Positions 9,299 to 18,357 of a DNA stretch of 64,000 bases are shown one piece after another. The notes below the pieces were generated by a model. The model saw only the letters and a list, made by a program, of their open reading frames with translations, was not told where the DNA came from and made no database searches. How positions within the stretch are numbered: position 1 is the stretch's first letter; every line of letters begins with the position of its first letter. This stretch comes from JACKAF01 sp041391485 (GTDB taxonomy: Bacteria; Bdellovibrionota; FAC87; UBA2466; JACKAF01): contig JAWKNY010000009.1 in NCBI GenBank assembly GCA_041391485.1, forward strand, positions 47,893-111,892, given 5' to 3'. The position numbers were made by a program, and so were the translations under genes.

Positions 9299-9364
9299 CC
9301 GTACCTAAGTCCCCAGGTAGTTTCTGGTCTGCTTTTGAAACGTCTTGCGGCGACTTTGCCGTTT

Positions 9365-9437
9365 GCCCAGGTAGCTCAGTCGGTAGAGCAGGGGATTGAA
9401 AATCCCCGTGTGGGCGGTTCGATTCCGTCCCTGGGCA
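9365..9437 (+). tRNA. tRNA-Phe (GAA)
   Basis: Cloverleaf with acceptor stem GCCCAGG/CCTGGGC, D-arm AGCTCAGTCGGTAGAGC, anticodon arm GGGGATTGAAAATCCCC (anticodon GAA) and T-arm GGCGGTTCGATTCCGTC. The 3' CCA is not encoded; the sequence continues ACT after the acceptor stem. Confidence 0.95.
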
Positions 9438-9443
9438 CTTTTC

Positions 9444-9809
9444 CTAACCGACCATGGAGCCGCCGAGCTGCTCCCCACCCAACAAATGTAAGTGCAAATG
9501 GTAGATTGTCTGGCAGGCGTGATCCCCGCTGTTGAAGACCGTTCTGAACCCCGTGCCGGCAATCCCGAGCTGAGGCGCGATGTGCTGGACCGCTCGCAGC
9601 AGGTCGGAGAAGATGGTCGCGTCTTCGGCTGACACGTCGAGAATATCAACTACGTGCTTTTTGGGTATGATGAGTACGTGGGTCTTGGCCTGGGGGCTGA
9701 TGTCCCTAAAAGCGAAAACCCGGTCATCCTCGTAGACCTTTTCGGATGGCAATGTGCCCTCAATGATCTTGCAGAAGATGCACTCTTTGGATTGTTTGGG
9801 GTTGCTCAT
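9444..9809 (-). CDS. HIT family nucleotide hydrolase (HINT-like)
   Basis: Histidine-triad protein of the HINT/PKCI branch, which hydrolyses purine nucleoside phosphoramidates. Signatures are CIFCKIIEGTLPSEKVYEDD, FRDISPQAKTHVLIIPKKH and the catalytic triad YHLHLHLLGG near the C-terminus. The first motif supplies the HINT-type zinc-site Cys pair (C-x2-C). ATG 9809 (MSNPKQ) is preferred over an upstream in-frame start. It converges on tRNA-Phe. Confidence 0.93.
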   Translation of the reverse strand: MSNPKQSKECIFCKIIEGTLPSEKVYEDDRVFAFRDISPQAKTHVLIIPKKHVVDILDVSAEDATIFSDLLRAVQHIAPQLGIAGTGFRTVFNSGDHACQTIYHLHLHLLGGEQLGGSMVG

Positions 9810-9887
9810 AGTTTGACTCCTCGACATAAGCTTTTAGCGAAAGTCGGCGAGTTTGCCAAATCGATATCTGATGGAGAAGTGTAGCCG

Positions 9888-10451
9888 ATGTCCTGGAAAC
9901 AAGCCTTAAAGAATCAGCTGCAAGGCACTTTATTTGAGTCGACAGCCTCGGGTCCGGGGACGGCCGCGGTGCTCGTACTCATCGGCCGTCGTCCGGGTCA
10001 AAGCAGCGACGAGATTCTCCTCACCAAGCGCACCGAACTCGTCGAGACCCACAAAGGCCAGATCAGTTTTCCGGGAGGCTTCTGGTCGGCGGGGGATGCG
10101 GATTCGTTGCAAACGGCCTTAAGAGAATGCGAAGAGGAAATCGGCCTAATCAAACAGAATATTGAAGTCCTAGGCGCCCTGCCCCTCGTCCACACCCGCG
10201 GCGCCGTTCCTATCTACCCTTGGGTAGCAAGAACGGACTTCCCGGCGGAACTTCTGGTGAATGAAGGGGAAGTGGATCGGGTTTTATACCTGCCTCTGGA
10301 GCAGCTGCTGGAAGAAGGCCTGCAGCCGGTTACCATTGAGGCGCGAGACTATAAAGTACAGAGCATTGGTATCCGCGTATCGAATGAACTGGTTTGGGGA
10401 GCCACTGCCCGTGTGCTCCAGCACTTGCACTCCCACCTTAGGAAGTCTTAG
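9888..10451 (+). CDS. NUDIX hydrolase, CoA pyrophosphatase type
   Basis: NUDIX proteins cleave nucleoside diphosphates linked to another moiety. The CoA branch (NudL) is recognised by the segment just before the NUDIX box, seen here as LVETHKGQISFPGG. The NUDIX box follows as SLQTALRECEEEIGL, slightly short of the consensus at its start. Length (187 aa) fits the family. The last 14 bases overlap the tail-to-tail rlmE gene. CoA as substrate is inferred from the subfamily motif. Confidence 0.88.
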   Translation: MSWKQALKNQLQGTLFESTASGPGTAAVLVLIGRRPGQSSDEILLTKRTELVETHKGQISFPGGFWSAGDADSLQTALRECEEEIGLIKQNIEVLGALPLVHTRGAVPIYPWVARTDFPAELLVNEGEVDRVLYLPLEQLLEEGLQPVTIEARDYKVQSIGIRVSNELVWGATARVLQHLHSHLRKS

Positions 10452-11028
10452 TTCCCTTGAAATTCTTCGCGATGAAAAAAATTTCGCGGCTGTGTTTGCG
10501 CGTGCTTTCCGGGCGCAGTTTTTTGACCTGACCGAAGTGTTGCTTCAAAGCGACGTCATAGGCCTCAAAACTATCTCCCATAAAAAGCTTGGCCACAAAA
10601 CTTCCACCGGGCTTCAGAACTTGCACGGCCGTTTGAAGCGCCATTTCGGCAAGTTCTGCCGAGCGCGCCACATCGGTATCGTGGATTCCGGTTGTTTTGG
10701 GAGCCATGTCGCTCAATACCAAGTCGGCCGCCTTGCCATCGAGTAGGGCGCCTATATCCGTATCCGTGATCGAACCTTGAACGAAGTGTACGTTGGGGTG
10801 GTTGAATTTGAGTGGGTTCAAATCGATAGCCACGATCTTGGCTTTGGGAAGACGCCGCACACAGTACTGCGTCCACGAACCTGGGGCCGCTCCCAGATCT
10901 ACCACCGTCTCCACGCCGTAAAATAGCCTCTCTCGCTTGTCGATCTCTTCTAACTTGAAAACAGAGCGGGCGAGGAAATTTTGTGCTTTCGCACGTTTGG
11001 TAAAACTATCAGGTCGGCGCCGGGACAA
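10438..11028 (-). CDS. rlmE: 23S rRNA 2'-O-ribose methyltransferase RlmE (FtsJ/RrmJ)
   Basis: Methylates the A-loop uridine (E. coli U2552) of 23S rRNA. The 196-residue protein begins with a basic N-terminus (SRRRPDSFTKRAKAQNFLAR). It has motif SVFKLEEIDKRERLF, SAM motif VVDLGAAPGSWTQY, acidic VAIDLNPL, LVLSDMAPKTTGIHD and KLFMGDSFE; the K-D-K catalytic residues fall in these blocks. Its start overlaps the end of the TIGR02757 gene by 20 bases, so the two are probably co-translated. Confidence 0.94.
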   Translation of the reverse strand: MSRRRPDSFTKRAKAQNFLARSVFKLEEIDKRERLFYGVETVVDLGAAPGSWTQYCVRRLPKAKIVAIDLNPLKFNHPNVHFVQGSITDTDIGALLDGKAADLVLSDMAPKTTGIHDTDVARSAELAEMALQTAVQVLKPGGSFVAKLFMGDSFEAYDVALKQHFGQVKKLRPESTRKHSREIFFIAKNFKGTKTS

Positions 11029-11848
11029 TAGATTTCTCTCCGTTTAGGTATTGGCGAATACTGAATCCCTGCATGGAAAGGTGACACAAAGAAAAATCAA
11101 AGCGCACCGGATCTTCGGGATCCATTTGCCGCAGTTTTTGGGTGGCCGCCTCTACAACCCGCCAGTTGGCGGTTTTGGATTGGGTCCACCGCAACTCTCT
11201 TAAAACACGGAGCAGGTGCGTGTCTACAGGTAGGCGCAAAATTGACGGAGAAACTTGCTTCCATTGTCCGAAATCGATGCCGTCGTTGGGACGCACCATC
11301 CACCTAAGGAATAGATTCAACCGTTTACAGGCGCTCCCGTCTACTGGGCTGGAAACCAGGTATTTGAGGTTGCGTGCGCGGTGAGTGCGGCTAACCGTTT
11401 TAGGAAGAGGCGTTTCGTGGATCCGGCGCACGAAGCTGGAGAGAACCTTCGCAAAGCCCTCCACCGAAACTGGCTCTTCGCTCGCCAGGAAAAAGGCCTC
11501 CAGGCTTCCGTGGGTCTCCAGGATGGAAGCCATTTGGTGGCAGAGGATTTCGAGATCCTCGCCGGTCGTGAAGCGGTGACGAAACGAACGGAGCCTGCCG
11601 CTAAAACGGCGGTTTAGGATGGCCGCGAAAGGGGTATCGGGAAGAAAATCCAGGAAACGGCGGACACTGCCCAAGATTGTCGTGACGTTTCCATAGGCCA
11701 GCAAGGCAGAAAAAAAGGCGGCCACTTCGCGGTCTTTAGCGTCTTCGTAGCTGTGCACCCAGTGGACCGCATCGGCGGACCGGCGTTCTTGAAGATGGTA
11801 GTCCTGGTAGGCTCTTTCGAGAACCGCACGCAATTGCTTGTCCGGCAT
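11009..11848 (-). CDS. TIGR02757 (DUF2400) family protein
   Basis: A 279-residue member of a conserved family of unknown function. Typical segments are DREVAAFFSALLAYGNV near the N-terminus, YLVSSPVDGSACKRLNLFLR, the signature RWMVRPNDGIDFGQW, LPVDTHLLRVLRELRW, and a C-terminal DPVRFDFSLCHLSMQG. The helix layout and the D-T-H motif recall helix-hairpin-helix DNA glycosylases, but no reaction is established. It overlaps and precedes rlmE on the minus strand. Confidence 0.9.
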   Translation of the reverse strand: MPDKQLRAVLERAYQDYHLQERRSADAVHWVHSYEDAKDREVAAFFSALLAYGNVTTILGSVRRFLDFLPDTPFAAILNRRFSGRLRSFRHRFTTGEDLEILCHQMASILETHGSLEAFFLASEEPVSVEGFAKVLSSFVRRIHETPLPKTVSRTHRARNLKYLVSSPVDGSACKRLNLFLRWMVRPNDGIDFGQWKQVSPSILRLPVDTHLLRVLRELRWTQSKTANWRVVEAATQKLRQMDPEDPVRFDFSLCHLSMQGFSIRQYLNGEKSIVPAPT

Positions 11849-11970
11849 GTCGGGTTTTTAGCACGCGTGAGTGGCGATGGCTAGCGGGCGGCCGCGAGGC
11901 TAGGCGGCGCTTTCGGGTTCTGTTTCGGCATCGTATTGGCTGAAACGCGGGCAATCCATGAGCCTCGAAC

Positions 11971-12591
11971 TCAAATTTGCCTTTCTTCCAAATTGCGCGC
12001 AATTTTCAGAATCTGACGGCGGGCTCCGAGTACAAGTCCTTCGCCGGGTCCGTTGGCTCCGAAGTTTTCTGCCTCATCTTTGACCTGGCGTTGGGTACGA
12101 TGACCGACGTTGTCCATGAGCTTTTTGCAGAAACTGGTTTCCATACCATACACTGCATGTGCCAGTACCTTGGGCGGCGTGTCCGAAAGAATTTCGGCAA
12201 GTACCCCTTCGTCCAAGAAAACCAGCTCTTCGAAAAACACGGTTTTTCGCAAGACCGATTGAACGAAGGCTGAATCTTGCTCTTTCGCTCTTTTCAGAAT
12301 GGCTTCACGCACTTGCGGTGTCGACTGTTCCAAAAGACGTGCGAATTCCACAATTCCAGTTTGGCTTTTCTTGAAGCGCTCCAGCTTTAGCTCTTGCTTC
12401 GCATTGAAGGCCTCCAGCTTGCGCACTTGAGCGAGAACCGTGTCCAAGAAGGCCGGATCCTCTTCTTTGGCCTGGGCGATCATGCGTTCGCGCAACTCAG
12501 GAGACGCCGTTTCGATAAGCCTGGCAAATTCCATCACGCCTTTGGCGCTTTTTCTGTAGCGTTGTAGGTTCAGCTTTTTATTGTCACCCAT
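11971..12591 (-). CDS. FliG-like protein (armadillo-type repeats plus FliG C-terminal-like domain)
   Basis: A 206-residue protein with two tandem FliG-middle-type repeats: LIETASPELRERMIAQAKEE and LLEQSTPQVREAILKRAKEQ. A FliG C-terminal-like segment follows, with VFFEELVFLDEGVLAEIL, PKVLAHAVYGME and RQILKIARNLEE. FliG forms the flagellar rotor switch, but no flagellar genes are nearby and the N-terminal FliM/FliF-binding domain appears absent, so a role outside the rotor is possible. The C-terminus may be cut short by a frameshift near 11973: another frame continues GKFEFEAHG before degenerating. It is divergent from glpK, 47 bases away. Confidence 0.72.
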   Translation of the reverse strand: MGDNKKLNLQRYRKSAKGVMEFARLIETASPELRERMIAQAKEEDPAFLDTVLAQVRKLEAFNAKQELKLERFKKSQTGIVEFARLLEQSTPQVREAILKRAKEQDSAFVQSVLRKTVFFEELVFLDEGVLAEILSDTPPKVLAHAVYGMETSFCKKLMDNVGHRTQRQVKDEAENFGANGPGEGLVLGARRQILKIARNLEERQI

Positions 12592-12638
12592 TCCGATCTA
12601 TTTTAAGGGAACTGTAGACAAATTTGTAGGTAAGGATC

Positions 12639-14135
12639 ATGGCGGACTATATTTTAGCGATCGATCAAGGGACAACAGGTACCACTGCTCTTTTGATTGA
12701 CGCAGGGCTCACCGTAGTGGGCAAGGCAAACGTCGAGTTTCCCCAGCACTTTCCAAAACCAGGTTGGGTCGAGCACGATTTGAACGAGATTTGGAAATCT
12801 GTCTGCAAATCTGTCGGAATGGTTTTGCAGCAAGCAAAAGTAAACCCCGCAGCGATACGCGCGATTGGCATCACGAATCAGCGGGAGACTACGTGCTTGT
12901 GGCACCGTGACCATGAAGCGACACCTGTTGGCAGAGCGATCGTCTGGCAGGATCGTAGGACAGCTGCTGACTGCGTACGGTTCAAGAAACGAAAAGGAGT
13001 CGAGAGAACAGTTAAGCAAAAAACTGGTTTGCTTTTGGATCCCTATTTCAGTGGGACCAAACTAGCGTGGATGTTACAGCACTACCCGAAAGCACGAAGT
13101 CTGGCGCAGTCCGGAAAAGTGGCTTTCGGCACCATCGAAAGTTTTCTCGTCTACAAAATGAGTGGCAAACACGTGACGGAGCCCACCAATGCGTCACGCA
13201 CTCTGCTCATGAATTTGCACACCTGCCAGTGGGACTCAGAACTTTTGAAGCTATTCAAGATTCCCAAAAGCATTCTCCCCGAGATTTATCCGTCTGCTGT
13301 TGAGTACGGAAAAACCAAAGGGATGGCGTTTTTGCCCGATGGAATTCCTATTGCGGGTCTGGTCGGTGATCAACAGGCTGCGCTTTTCGGACAAGCTTGC
13401 TTCAAGCAAGGCATGGCAAAAGCGACGTACGGAACAGGTGCCTTTGTGCTTGCGAATATTGGGGCCAAGCCTATTTTTTCCAAGCACAAGCTGCTGACCT
13501 CGGTGGCCTGGCAGCTTGGTGAAAAGCCGACGTATTGTTTGGAAGGAAGTGCGTTTATCGCCGGGGCGGCAGTTCAGTGGCTGCGCGATCAGCTGAAGAT
13601 GATAAAGAGTTCAGCTGACATCGAAGCTCTGGCTCGCGAAGTCGAAGATAGTGAAGGCGTTCTGTTTGTGCCGGCGCTCTCCGGTATGGGGGCACCTCAC
13701 TGGTTGCCGTCCGCGACCGGACTGATTACAGGGATTACCTGAGGGACGACGCGCGCCCACATCGCGCGTGCTACGTTGGAAGGGGTTGCTTTTCAGATCC
13801 GCGAACTCTTGGAAGCGATGGGAAAAGATCTGAAGAAACGCATCAAGCCGCTGAAAGTGGACGGCGGCGCTTCCATGAACGATCTCCTGATGCAATTCCA
13901 AAGCGATCTACTGGGAGTGGACGTGGTGCGGGCACAGGTGGCGGAGACTACAGCACTCGGATCGGCCCTGATGGCTGGGCTTGCGATCGGGATGTGGAGC
14001 GGTCTAAGTGAGATTGAAAAGAAGTGGAAGAGTGATAAACGCTTTTCTCCCAAGATGGACAACCCAACTCGCAGAGGCCGAATCCAGAAATGGGATAGGG
14101 CCATGCAAGCGGTGCAGCTGCTCAGTGAAAATTAG
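12639..14135 (+). CDS. glpK: Glycerol kinase GlpK, interrupted by an in-frame TGA
   Basis: FGGY-family kinase making glycerol 3-phosphate. It has the N-terminal ATP-site motif YILAIDQGTTGTTALLID, ITNQRETTCLWHR, IVWQDRRTA, glycerol-site residues and GLVGDQQAALFGQACF; KVDGGASMNDLLMQFQSDLL is the C-terminal signature. Length with the stop read through is about 498 residues, normal for GlpK. At 13740-13742 a TGA replaces the conserved Arg after LITGIT, and the same frame resumes with GTTRAHIARATLEG. One C-to-T change in CGA would do this, so sequence error or a recent nonsense mutation is likely. No glpF or glpD nearby. Confidence 0.9.
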
Positions 14136-14143
14136 ATTGGATT

Positions 14144-15516
14144 CTAGAAATAGTCGCTTAGCTGTCCAATTGTCTTGATGGCTACAAGTTCGAGCGGGCT
14201 GTCTCCTTTTAAGTCTTTGACCATCCTTTCGGGAACGAAGGCCCGCTTAAAACCAACCCTAGACGCCTCTTTGAGTCTGTCCTCGGCCTGGGAACCATTC
14301 GGACTTCACCCCCCAGCCCGACTTCGCCAAAGAAAAGAGTTTCCGCTTCAATGGACTTCCCGCTAAAGCTGGAAATCGTGGCGGCAACTATCCCCAGATC
14401 AATAGCGGGCTCATTTAACCGAAGGCCACCGGCAATATTCACGTACACGTCCTGATCTCCGAGCCGGTAGCCGCCCCGCTTTTCCAAAATAGCGGTAAGA
14501 AGCGAAAGCCGATTGGGATCCATCCCGATGGCCGTTCGGCGTGGTATCGCTAGCGTGGAATACGAAACCAAAGCTTGTACCTCCACCAGGATGGGTCGGG
14601 ACCCCTCCATGCTGGCCACGATAGCGGAGCCTGGAATTGCGGTGGCGCGTTCTGACAGAAAAAGATCCGAAGGGTTTGAAACCTCACGCATCCCATCACC
14701 GCGCATTTCAAATACGCCGATTTCATTGGTGGAACCGAAGCGGTTTTTTATCGAGCGCAAGAGTCGGAACGAGTGCACGGTGTTGCCGTCAAAGTAGAGC
14801 ACCACATCCACCATGTGTTCGAGAATCTTGGGTCCCGCGATGGCCCCTTCTTTGGTGACGTGCCCGACTAAGAACGTGGCGGCGTTTGCCGCCTTCGCCC
14901 ACGTGATGATCTCATTGGAGCACTCGCGCAACTGGCCTACGCTTCCGGGTTGGGACTCCAGCTCACTGCTGTACACGGTCTGGATGGAATCCAGGACGAG
15001 GATGTCCGTCGGTACTTTGCCGAGCTGTTCAAATATTTCTTCCAAACAAGTTGCGGACAGCACCAGCAACTTTTCGTCGGAGATGTTCAGACGTTTCGCA
15101 CGCAGAGCAATTTGAGAGGTGGACTCCTCCCCTGTTACATACAAAACGCGGTAGCCTGCCTTGGCGTAGCAACCCGCCGCTTGCAGCAATAGAGTCGATT
15201 TGCCGATCCCCGGTTCGCCGCCGACAAGGATCACGCTTCCAGGAACGAGGCCACCCCCCAGAACGACATCGAGTTCTGCAATACCCGAATAAACTCTGTC
15301 CACGACTTCCGAGGTGATTTGAGAAATTGGGACAGGGGGCGAGCTGGTGCTCGTGGCTGCGGGACCAGCCGCTTTTCCTTTTGAGCCCTTTTTTTGGGGA
15401 TTGTGGGCGCGTTCTTCGACCAGGCTGTTCCACTCGCCGCAATCTAGGCAGCGCCCCACCCACTTGGAATAGCTCTTTCCGCAGTTCTGGCAGCTAAAGA
15501 GGTTCTTGTTCTTCAT
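14144..15516 (-). CDS. radA: DNA repair protein RadA (Sms), frameshifted near its C-terminus
   Basis: RecA-like ATPase that promotes branch migration during recombination. The N-terminus has the C4 zinc finger (FSCQNCGKSYSKWVGRCLDC). The RecA core follows with Walker A GGEPGIGKSTLL and RadA motif KNRFG (SIKNRFGSTNEIG), then a Lon-protease-like domain (VYVNIAGGLRLNEPAIDLG, FFGEVGLGGEVR). Near 14306 one C is missing; after it the correct frame reads AEDRLKEASRVGFKRAFVPE and ends GQLSDYF at 14144. It converges on glpK with 8 bases between the stops. Confidence 0.94.
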
Positions 15517-15702
15517 CTTTGTGTTTTTCCCTTATCTGCGAGTTTGTGTAAATCCCGATACCAGTCAAGGCACAATACACAGCGTGCTAAACAGCGGGGA
15601 TTGAAAATTAATCCCGTCCTGCTACACTAAAAGTAAGGGATGAATCCGTTCTCCTCAACGGTCTAAGCCCTCCCATTTCCACTTCGTAACCCCCAAAAAA
15701 GA

Positions 15703-16536
15703 ATGCAAAAAATTAAAAAAGAGTTCATGACCTATCTGCGTCGCGACGATCTTTTGCAGGCAGCCTTAGTCCTGGGAAAGATTGAAGATCCTAGCTATAA
15801 CCACCGGCCCTTCATCAACCTGGTCTTGGCGTTGGCGGCCCAGGTGCTGGAGTCTAGGCGAGACATTCACAATGATCCGATTCTGCTCGCTAAGCGGATC
15901 AACACCGTTCTGTTTGAAGAGTTCGGACTTCAAGGAAAATCCGAAGACTACAAACACGTTATCGACGACGCCAACCAGTACTATTTGAACTATTTGCTCG
16001 AAAAGAAAAAGGGCGGCCCGCTTAGTTACGCGACCCTTTACACGGTGCTGGCCCAGCAGGTGGGTCTGGATTGTGAAGTATTGGCTTTTCCGTCCCACTA
16101 TTTTTTGCGTATTCGTCACGAAGCCGGCGAGTTTTTTGTGAATCCTTTTGAGAAGGGTAAGTTCTTGTCCGGGCCTGAGTTTCAGCGCAAGTTTAAAGCC
16201 TCCTTGCAACGCAATCGCTTACTCTCAGCCAAACTCTTTGAGGTTCTGGATACCGAGCAGCTGGTGGCGCGCATTGCCCAACAGCTCAAGCATGTTTACA
16301 TCCTAAAAAGCAGTTCCTTAAAAGCGCTAAGAGCGATTGAGATCCTGAGTGCGATTTATCCGGATTCTCCGGAGCTGACACGGGATCGAGGGATTCTCTA
16401 CTGCGAGATGGAGTATTTCTCCAAGGCGAGAGAGGATCTGCGATCTTATCTAAAGGCACGCCCCAAGGCCGAAGATGTGCGCGAAATAAAAAAACTCGCA
16501 CTCATGCTCCGAGGGTACTCGGAAACCATGAACTAG
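15703..16536 (+). CDS. SirB1-like transglutaminase-fold protein with TPR-like tail
   Basis: A 277-residue cytoplasmic protein. The middle matches the SirB1/transglutaminase-like family: YLLEKKKGGPLSYATLYTVL, then VGLDCEVLAFPSHYFLRI and FFVNPFEKGKFL. As in SirB1 proteins, Ser stands where a transglutaminase would have its active Cys, so enzyme activity is doubtful. The C-terminal part (SLKALRAIEILSAIYPDSPE and EMEYFSKAREDLRSYLKARP) looks like TPR helices. Function unknown. It is preceded by about 185 bases with no evident gene and converges on the FG-GAP lipoprotein gene, 3 bases apart. Confidence 0.8.
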   Translation: MQKIKKEFMTYLRRDDLLQAALVLGKIEDPSYNHRPFINLVLALAAQVLESRRDIHNDPILLAKRINTVLFEEFGLQGKSEDYKHVIDDANQYYLNYLLEKKKGGPLSYATLYTVLAQQVGLDCEVLAFPSHYFLRIRHEAGEFFVNPFEKGKFLSGPEFQRKFKASLQRNRLLSAKLFEVLDTEQLVARIAQQLKHVYILKSSSLKALRAIEILSAIYPDSPELTRDRGILYCEMEYFSKAREDLRSYLKARPKAEDVREIKKLALMLRGYSETMN

Positions 16537-16539
16537 AGT

Positions 16540-18159
16540 CTACTGACCCGAAACGAAAATACCGCCTCTGAATTCCTGGTTGTAGGTGAAGAACGAGAAC
16601 ATCACCTGGAGATTGAAGAGGTCCAGCCCCAACGCGTGCGGCCCACCGCCTTCTCCAGCCCCCGTAAGCATGTCTGCAATCCAGTCCTTATTGAAGTGCA
16701 TTCCAGCCGAAGTTATGTTGCCTCGCCACTGGCTCGTGTACGGGAAGAATTTGTAGAGCGCGACGAGTTGGTTGCCCTCAAGCTTCCAAACCACCACCTG
16801 GCCATCTACGCCTGTAACGATATGGCCCTTCGGTGAAGTGGGATTGAAGTAACCAAAGCCTACCGAAACACCGTCACGGTTGTTCGGATCGGTTGCCCAG
16901 CCAATTGTAAGAGGTGAAAAGTCTTTCCCGCTGTGGGCGGCAACTACCGGTCCGCCGCCTTCACCGGCGCTTGAGATAATATCTGGCGTGCCGTCACCGT
17001 TCACATCACCACACGCGACCCGCGCGCCGACTCGCGCATTGGGATCGAAAGCAAAGAAACTTCCACCCGGATAGTCCGCGCCCGTCGCGTACTTCACCCA
17101 AATGTGTGCCCCGCCGCCTTCGCCGGCTCCAAAAATAAGCTCGGCCTTCTTATCGCCGTCCAAATCGCAGGCCGCGATGTACGTCCCGCCCTTGAAGGCA
17201 AGATCGTATCCGGCTGCAACTTCGGTGAAGTTTCCCGGAAAGTCGGGACCATAATAAATCCGAGCTGTGGGCGCTCCTCCCGGCCCTTGTGCCGCGGCGA
17301 TATCGAGCACGCCGTCGCCGTTAAAATCCGCAACCGCTACACGAACACCGCCCTTAAAATCAACGGGCCCTCCCCAAAAGGAATAGGTCTTATTCGTGCG
17401 TGGGTTCCAACCGAGAACGTGCGGTCCGCCACCTTCCCCGGGCCCGTAGGCGACAAGCTGCTCGTAACTGCTGCCTTTCAACAAAACCTTGAGGGTCGTC
17501 CAGCTAGCGGCGGGACTGTTACGGTAGCGCAAGTTGACCGTTTGAGAATGCTTGCCTGGTTCATTCGGCGCGTAGGTAAACCGAAGACTACAAATCGCGT
17601 GTTCGTAACAGATGGCCGCTTCCAAACTGAAAGGGGCGCTGGGCGCAGAATCAATCTTGATGTAAGCGGGCTGTCCGCCGGTATTTCTCGCCGTCAGGTA
17701 ATTGAATAATGGATTCTTTCCAGCAGGAATGTGCCCCCAGTCGACGATGGCATCGTACGTGACACCGTTTACCGTTCCGCCCTGTTGCTGGACTTGCAGG
17801 TTTGCCGGTGCATTGGAGCCTGGGATGCCTTCAACCGGAATTCCCTGGCTCAAGGCCCCGCGGGTTGCTTGCGGTGTGGAGGCAACCGTGGTGGCTTCCC
17901 CGATAACGGCGGTCGTTTGATCGTCTAAGGAAAGCCAGCTTGGTCCGTTCTCCGCACTCCAGCCGTCAAAGTTCAGATTCGGCGTTCCGTTTCCGTTTTG
18001 ATTGGAGCTGCTCTGTTGAGTGCCCGATCCGAATAGGCTACTCAGTCCGTTGGAACTGTTTCCGAATGGATTGAGTGGAAAGCTTCGACCGCCGCAAGCG
18101 GTGAATTGGAGAACGGCTAAAAGTACGAACGCATAGAGCGCACGCTTCTTGATGGACAT
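16540..18159 (-). CDS. FG-GAP/VCBS-type repeat lipoprotein
   Basis: A 539-residue surface or periplasmic lipoprotein. The signal peptide ends in a lipobox (LAVLQFTACGG, lipid Cys near residue 22). A Gly/Ser/Asn linker and an Ig-like region (about residues 95-230) follow. Then come roughly six FG-GAP-like repeats, each with an Asp-rich calcium loop (ADFNGDGVLD, CDLDGDKKAE, GDVNGDGTPD) and a recurring GEGGGPH/GEGGGAH turn, suggesting a beta-propeller. Such propellers usually bind partners or ligands; the target is unknown. It stands alone, with about 200 bases before the next gene upstream. Confidence 0.82.
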   Translation of the reverse strand: MSIKKRALYAFVLLAVLQFTACGGRSFPLNPFGNSSNGLSSLFGSGTQQSSSNQNGNGTPNLNFDGWSAENGPSWLSLDDQTTAVIGEATTVASTPQATRGALSQGIPVEGIPGSNAPANLQVQQQGGTVNGVTYDAIVDWGHIPAGKNPLFNYLTARNTGGQPAYIKIDSAPSAPFSLEAAICYEHAICSLRFTYAPNEPGKHSQTVNLRYRNSPAASWTTLKVLLKGSSYEQLVAYGPGEGGGPHVLGWNPRTNKTYSFWGGPVDFKGGVRVAVADFNGDGVLDIAAAQGPGGAPTARIYYGPDFPGNFTEVAAGYDLAFKGGTYIAACDLDGDKKAELIFGAGEGGGAHIWVKYATGADYPGGSFFAFDPNARVGARVACGDVNGDGTPDIISSAGEGGGPVVAAHSGKDFSPLTIGWATDPNNRDGVSVGFGYFNPTSPKGHIVTGVDGQVVVWKLEGNQLVALYKFFPYTSQWRGNITSAGMHFNKDWIADMLTGAGEGGGPHALGLDLFNLQVMFSFFTYNQEFRGGIFVSGQ

Positions 18160-18357
18160 GTGGGGACTCCTAAGCTGCTAAATCAAAGTTGCCATTAAAT
18201 TATGCCCTGCGTCAGGAGGCCGTCGCAACTGTAAGCTTTAAGACAAGGAGTATACGCTTTAAAATATTGAAATTATTAGATTTATCCGGAAATCCCGTTC
18301 GCCAAACCAGCTTCTGTATACACTCGGAACACGGGGTTTTTTAGCGGGATTTCGGGC

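Noticed and set aside
13740..13742. TGA in glpK as selenocysteine or recoded codon
   Set aside because: GlpK has Arg at this place, not Cys or Sec; no selenocysteine insertion hairpin was evident, and TGA serves as a normal stop elsewhere in the window.
15580..15640. Possible tRNA (GGGGATTGAAAATTAATCCC)
   Set aside because: No D-arm, T-arm or acceptor stem can be formed around it.
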